Shown in pieces: positions 33,514-35,825 of a DNA stretch of 35,825 bases; positions within the stretch are counted from its first letter, which is position 1; every line of letters begins with the position of its first letter. The notes under the pieces are model-generated. The model saw nothing but the letters and a program-made list of their open reading frames with translations, made no database searches and was not told the origin of the DNA. A program made the translations under genes and the position numbers. Location: assembly GCA_003134045.1 (NCBI GenBank), contig PLAH01000195.1, positions 80,264-116,088 of the forward strand, written 5' to 3'. This DNA is from Gammaproteobacteria bacterium (GTDB lineage Bacteria > Pseudomonadota > Gammaproteobacteria > Steroidobacterales > Steroidobacteraceae).

Positions 33514-34239
33514 ATGTGCGGCCGATACGTCAGCCCTGATGATGCTGCGATAGAGCGCGAGTTCAACCTCATCCGATCGCCTGGTCTCGACATCGGACCG
33601 AACTTCAACGTAGCGCCTACTCAGATGGTCCCCGTGGTTCGCACCGTCGACGGCGTGCGGCAACTGAGCCGGATGCGCTGGGGCCTGGTGCCATTCTTCG
33701 CCAAAGGCGTCCCCGGACCGTACAGCACCATCAATGCCAGAATCGAGACTATCGAGACATCAGCCAGCTATCGCGGCCCGTGGCAGCGCGGACAGCGCTG
33801 CATTATCCCTGCGGCTGGGTTCTACGAGTGGCATCTGAACGAAGACGGTAAGAAACAGCCCTTCTATATCAGGGCCGTCAATCAGGAGGTGCACGGGTAC
33901 GCCGGGCTGTGGGACTCCTCAAAGCGTGACGATGGGGTCGTGATCGAGTCTTGCACCATCGTCACCATGCCCGCCAACCCGATGATGGCCGAGATTCACA
34001 ACGCGCCAGGCAAGCAACGCATGCCTGTGATCTTGAGGCGCGAGGATTACGACGCCTGGCTCTCCGGTTCGCTGGACGAAGCGCGGGCTGTCCTCAAGCA
34101 GTACCCAGCCGACGAAATGCTGGCCTGGCCGGTCAGCCCCGTGGTCAACTCGCCCAAGAACGACAACCCTAAGCTGATCGACCGACTCGACGCGATCGTC
34201 TCGCCCAACCCGTACCAGAGACATGTACCAGAGGTTTGA
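33514..34239 (+). CDS. yedK: SOS response-associated peptidase (SRAP), YedK/HMCES-like
   Basis: Forms a covalent thiazolidine bond with abasic sites in single-stranded DNA, protecting forks. The 241 aa begin MCGRYV, with the nucleophile Cys2 exposed after Met removal. The family segments NVAPTQMVPVV, MRWGLVPFFAK, STINARIET and IPAAGFYEWH (E105) follow, then EIHNAPGKQRMPVIL (H162). These are the active-site residues known from E. coli YedK (C2, E105, H160). AAGG lies about 9 nt before ATG 33514. It is a single gene; the downstream DNA is the mobile-element region. Confidence 0.94.
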   Translation: MCGRYVSPDDAAIEREFNLIRSPGLDIGPNFNVAPTQMVPVVRTVDGVRQLSRMRWGLVPFFAKGVPGPYSTINARIETIETSASYRGPWQRGQRCIIPAAGFYEWHLNEDGKKQPFYIRAVNQEVHGYAGLWDSSKRDDGVVIESCTIVTMPANPMMAEIHNAPGKQRMPVILRREDYDAWLSGSLDEARAVLKQYPADEMLAWPVSPVVNSPKNDNPKLIDRLDAIVSPNPYQRHVPEV

Positions 34240-34542
34240 TTATCAATCGCGTAAGTGATTGAATTGTAAGGGAATCTACGGATTGGTGCCAGGAGAGGAC
34301 TCGAAGCTGGAGGGTAACTGTCGGATCTATAAAGAATTTCGGACAAGAAAGCTGGCTCGTTACCCTGAAAGTTACCCAGATGGCCGCTCCCCTCCAAATT
34401 TAGGATGAAGGTCCACCCGCTGAGTCTCGTTTTGGCTATTGTTAAGGTGACTCGTTCCGGAAAAACCCCGGACATCCAGCGCGAGGCCAGAGCCATACTC
34501 GACGTAAGAGAAATCGTGGCCGTGACGCCCGGTGGCGGTTTG
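34240..34542. other. Non-coding stretch with a degenerate tRNA 3'-end-like segment
   Basis: About 300 bp with no gene I can support. Near 34284-34305 the plus strand reads TGGTGCCAGGAGAGGACTCG, which on the minus strand resembles the T-loop, acceptor and CCA end of a tRNA but is one base short and has no matching T-stem. The rest is AT-richer than its neighbours and borders the IS1380 fragment. Confidence 0.4.
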
Positions 34543-34930
34543 CTATTCAATTCCGATGAAGCTACCGCTCAGGCATTCGTTCGCCCCCAATCGGCTGGCA
34601 TCGTTGGCGTCCGGGTAGCCGCACGCAATCGCATACAGACGCTGGCGCACCAGATCCCCGATCGCGTGGCGGATCTTGCCCGACTGGCGCCGGTCATCGA
34701 TACCGCCGATCAACGCCTCGGTCAGCCCAAGGCGACGGTCGCATGCCTGCAGCAGGATCGCTCCGCCATCGGAACTGGCATGCTCTTGGTCAAATTTCGC
34801 AATTATCGGCTTGCCCGACAAATCCGAAAACAGAACACTTTGTCGTGTGCTATCGTCATCCATGCAAAGGCCTCTTGCGTGACGGAAAATGCTTGTGGTA
34901 AAGCCTTTCTATCACGCTCGAGGCCTTTGC
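34543..34930 (-). mobile_element. IS1380-family transposase remnant
   Basis: A 106-codon frame starting at ATG 34863 with AAGAGG 7 nt upstream reads SSDGGAILLQACDRRLGLTE, ALIGGIDDRRQSGKIRH and LVRQRLYAIACGYPDANDAS. This is the N-terminal part of IS1380 transposases (typically 400-480 aa); similarity ends after DANDASRL and a stop follows. The catalytic DDE domain is missing. Between the start codon and the neighbouring esterase lies a perfect 11-bp inverted repeat, GCAAAGGCCTC (34864-34874) and GAGGCCTTTGC (34920-34930); the outer copy may be the element end. The element is not autonomous. Confidence 0.8.
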
Positions 34931-35825
34931 GTTTCAGTATCTCTTTCGATGAGCTCGCGCGCGCTTGGAGGCTCGCCCGCACCATTCGGCGGCACCGCGG
35001 GCCGGTACGCGCTCATCTCGCGTCCGTTGAGACCCACCAATAAGTCGACCATCGAGCCGGCCTCGTTCGCAAACGCTTTGCGGGGATCTTGAGGTATGAC
35101 CCAACCATCGACGATGACACCGGTCACTCTCGCAACCGAGCCTTCGCGCGCAGACGTCCGAGCCGCCAGTTCCACGAGAGCGTCGGGCGAGAGAGCGCGG
35201 AGGTTATTCAGAGGCGTTGCAGGATCGCCGGGCGCAGCCTGTGCAATCGCCGCTCCTAAATGCAAAGTGTCGGCCAGCTGGACAACCGGAGCGAATCCAT
35301 AGGGGGGACCACTCTCGGCGATGACGCGTCGGAAGTACCCGCGGGCGAGAGGTGATGTCATTAAAAGGGTCGCATCGACCGATCCTGCCGACTCTCCGAA
35401 CACCGTGACGTTGTCCGCATCGCCGCCGAAGCTGCGGATATTCGTTTTTACCCATTTAAGAGCCGCAATTTGATCGAGGAGCGCGTAATTGCCCGCGCTA
35501 TGCTGAGGCGATTCAGCGACCAACTCGGGACTGCTGAAGAAGCCAAAGATGCCCAGCCGATAATTGATCGTCACCACCAGCACTCCCTTGGTGGCGAGCG
35601 CGGCGGCATCATACATGCTCTGAGTTCCGCTGCCTTTGAGGTTGGATCCGCCGTGTATCCAGACCATTACGGGCAGGGATCCCCGGCCAAACAATCTCGG
35701 CGTCCATATGTTCAAGTACAGACAATCTTCCGAGGTGACGACAGGCGCACTTTTGGGAAAGTCCACCCCATAGTGAGCGGCTGGATTTGACAGGAATGGC
35801 TCGATGAGTATTCCGGCGAAGATGA
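34912..35825 (-). pseudogene. Type-B carboxylesterase, 3' truncated next to IS1380 (5' end outside window)
   Basis: Alpha/beta hydrolase of the COesterase family. The frame is open to the right window edge, so the start lies outside. Visible parts are SEDCLYLNIWTP, the oxyanion segment VWIHGGSNLKGSG, TINYRLGIFGFF, NYALLDQIAALKWVKTNI and FGGDADNVTVFGESAGSVDA, with the nucleophile Ser in GESAG. About 150 residues after that the frame runs into the IS1380 region and stops at 34912. The usual C-terminal 150-200 residues, carrying the catalytic His, are missing and not found beyond the element. It is therefore probably inactive; a full-length copy elsewhere cannot be excluded. Confidence 0.82.

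Noticed and set aside
34047-34550. 167-aa minus-strand frame antisense to the SRAP gene
   Set aside because: It mostly lies antisense to yedK and has no recognisable domain or ribosome-binding site.
34405-35043. 212-aa plus-strand frame
   Set aside because: It runs antisense to the IS1380 transposase fragment and the esterase; no domain seen.

Overview
The window is GC-rich DNA that reads as the chromosome of a gammaproteobacterium. The best fit I can infer is the Steroidobacteraceae/Nevskiales/xanthomonad side of the class, from gene order and protein style only. The core (about 3.66-17.8 kb) holds the conserved runs pcnB-folK-deoxynucleoside kinase, queG/tsaE-amiC-mutL-miaA-hfq-hflX-hflK-hflC-DUF2065-purA, with many ATGA-type stop/start overlaps.

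Layout. 0-3.5 kb: a PAS sensor histidine kinase cut by the window edge, a secreted small protein, an unknown 90-aa protein, and a minus-strand cassette of three very small genes (ferredoxin-fold-like 86 aa, coiled-coil plus membrane anchor 113 aa, and a 37-aa ORF with an in-frame amber codon). 3.66-3.73 kb: tRNA-Glu(CTC) on the minus strand, back to back with pcnB, which has no in-frame ATG/GTG before its conserved domain. 5-12.3 kb: folate, nucleotide salvage, tRNA modification (QueG, TsaE, MiaA), cell-wall amidase and an endonuclease-type MutL. 12.4-17.8 kb: Hfq, HflX, the HflKC FtsH-regulating complex and PurA. 17.8-19.6 kb: a stub of an S53 peptidase, then an OFA-type MFS transporter operon with a 32-aa transporter subunit and a 54-aa DUF3096 protein. 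19.8-27.8 kb: a TPR/GGDEF diguanylate cyclase, a DMT/RDD chimeric membrane protein, an Fe-S RNA uridine methyltransferase, a possible nuclease-fold protein, a SnoaL/DUF4440-like protein, and a lactate permease with a zinc alcohol dehydrogenase. 27.9-35.8 kb is more accessory: an actinobacterial-type glycogen synthase, an HSDL2-like SDR, a deleted MocR regulator, a TonB-like anchored protein, an AbiEii-type nucleotidyltransferase with a small partner, a GST, an SRAP/YedK protein, an IS1380 remnant and a 3'-truncated carboxylesterase.

The most striking observation is purA. Its reading frame meets TAG at codon 390, and the remaining 40 conserved codons, including the nucleotide-binding STGPD motif, continue in the same frame to a TGA. 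A second small ORF (2651-2842) also looks amber-interrupted. About a third of the other genes end normally in TAG, so global reassignment of TAG is unlikely. Nonsense mutation, suppression and sequence error remain open. The right half also holds several decayed or recombined genes (S53 stub, MocR, esterase, IS1380, DMT/RDD fusion), which suggests active local rearrangement or assembly problems.
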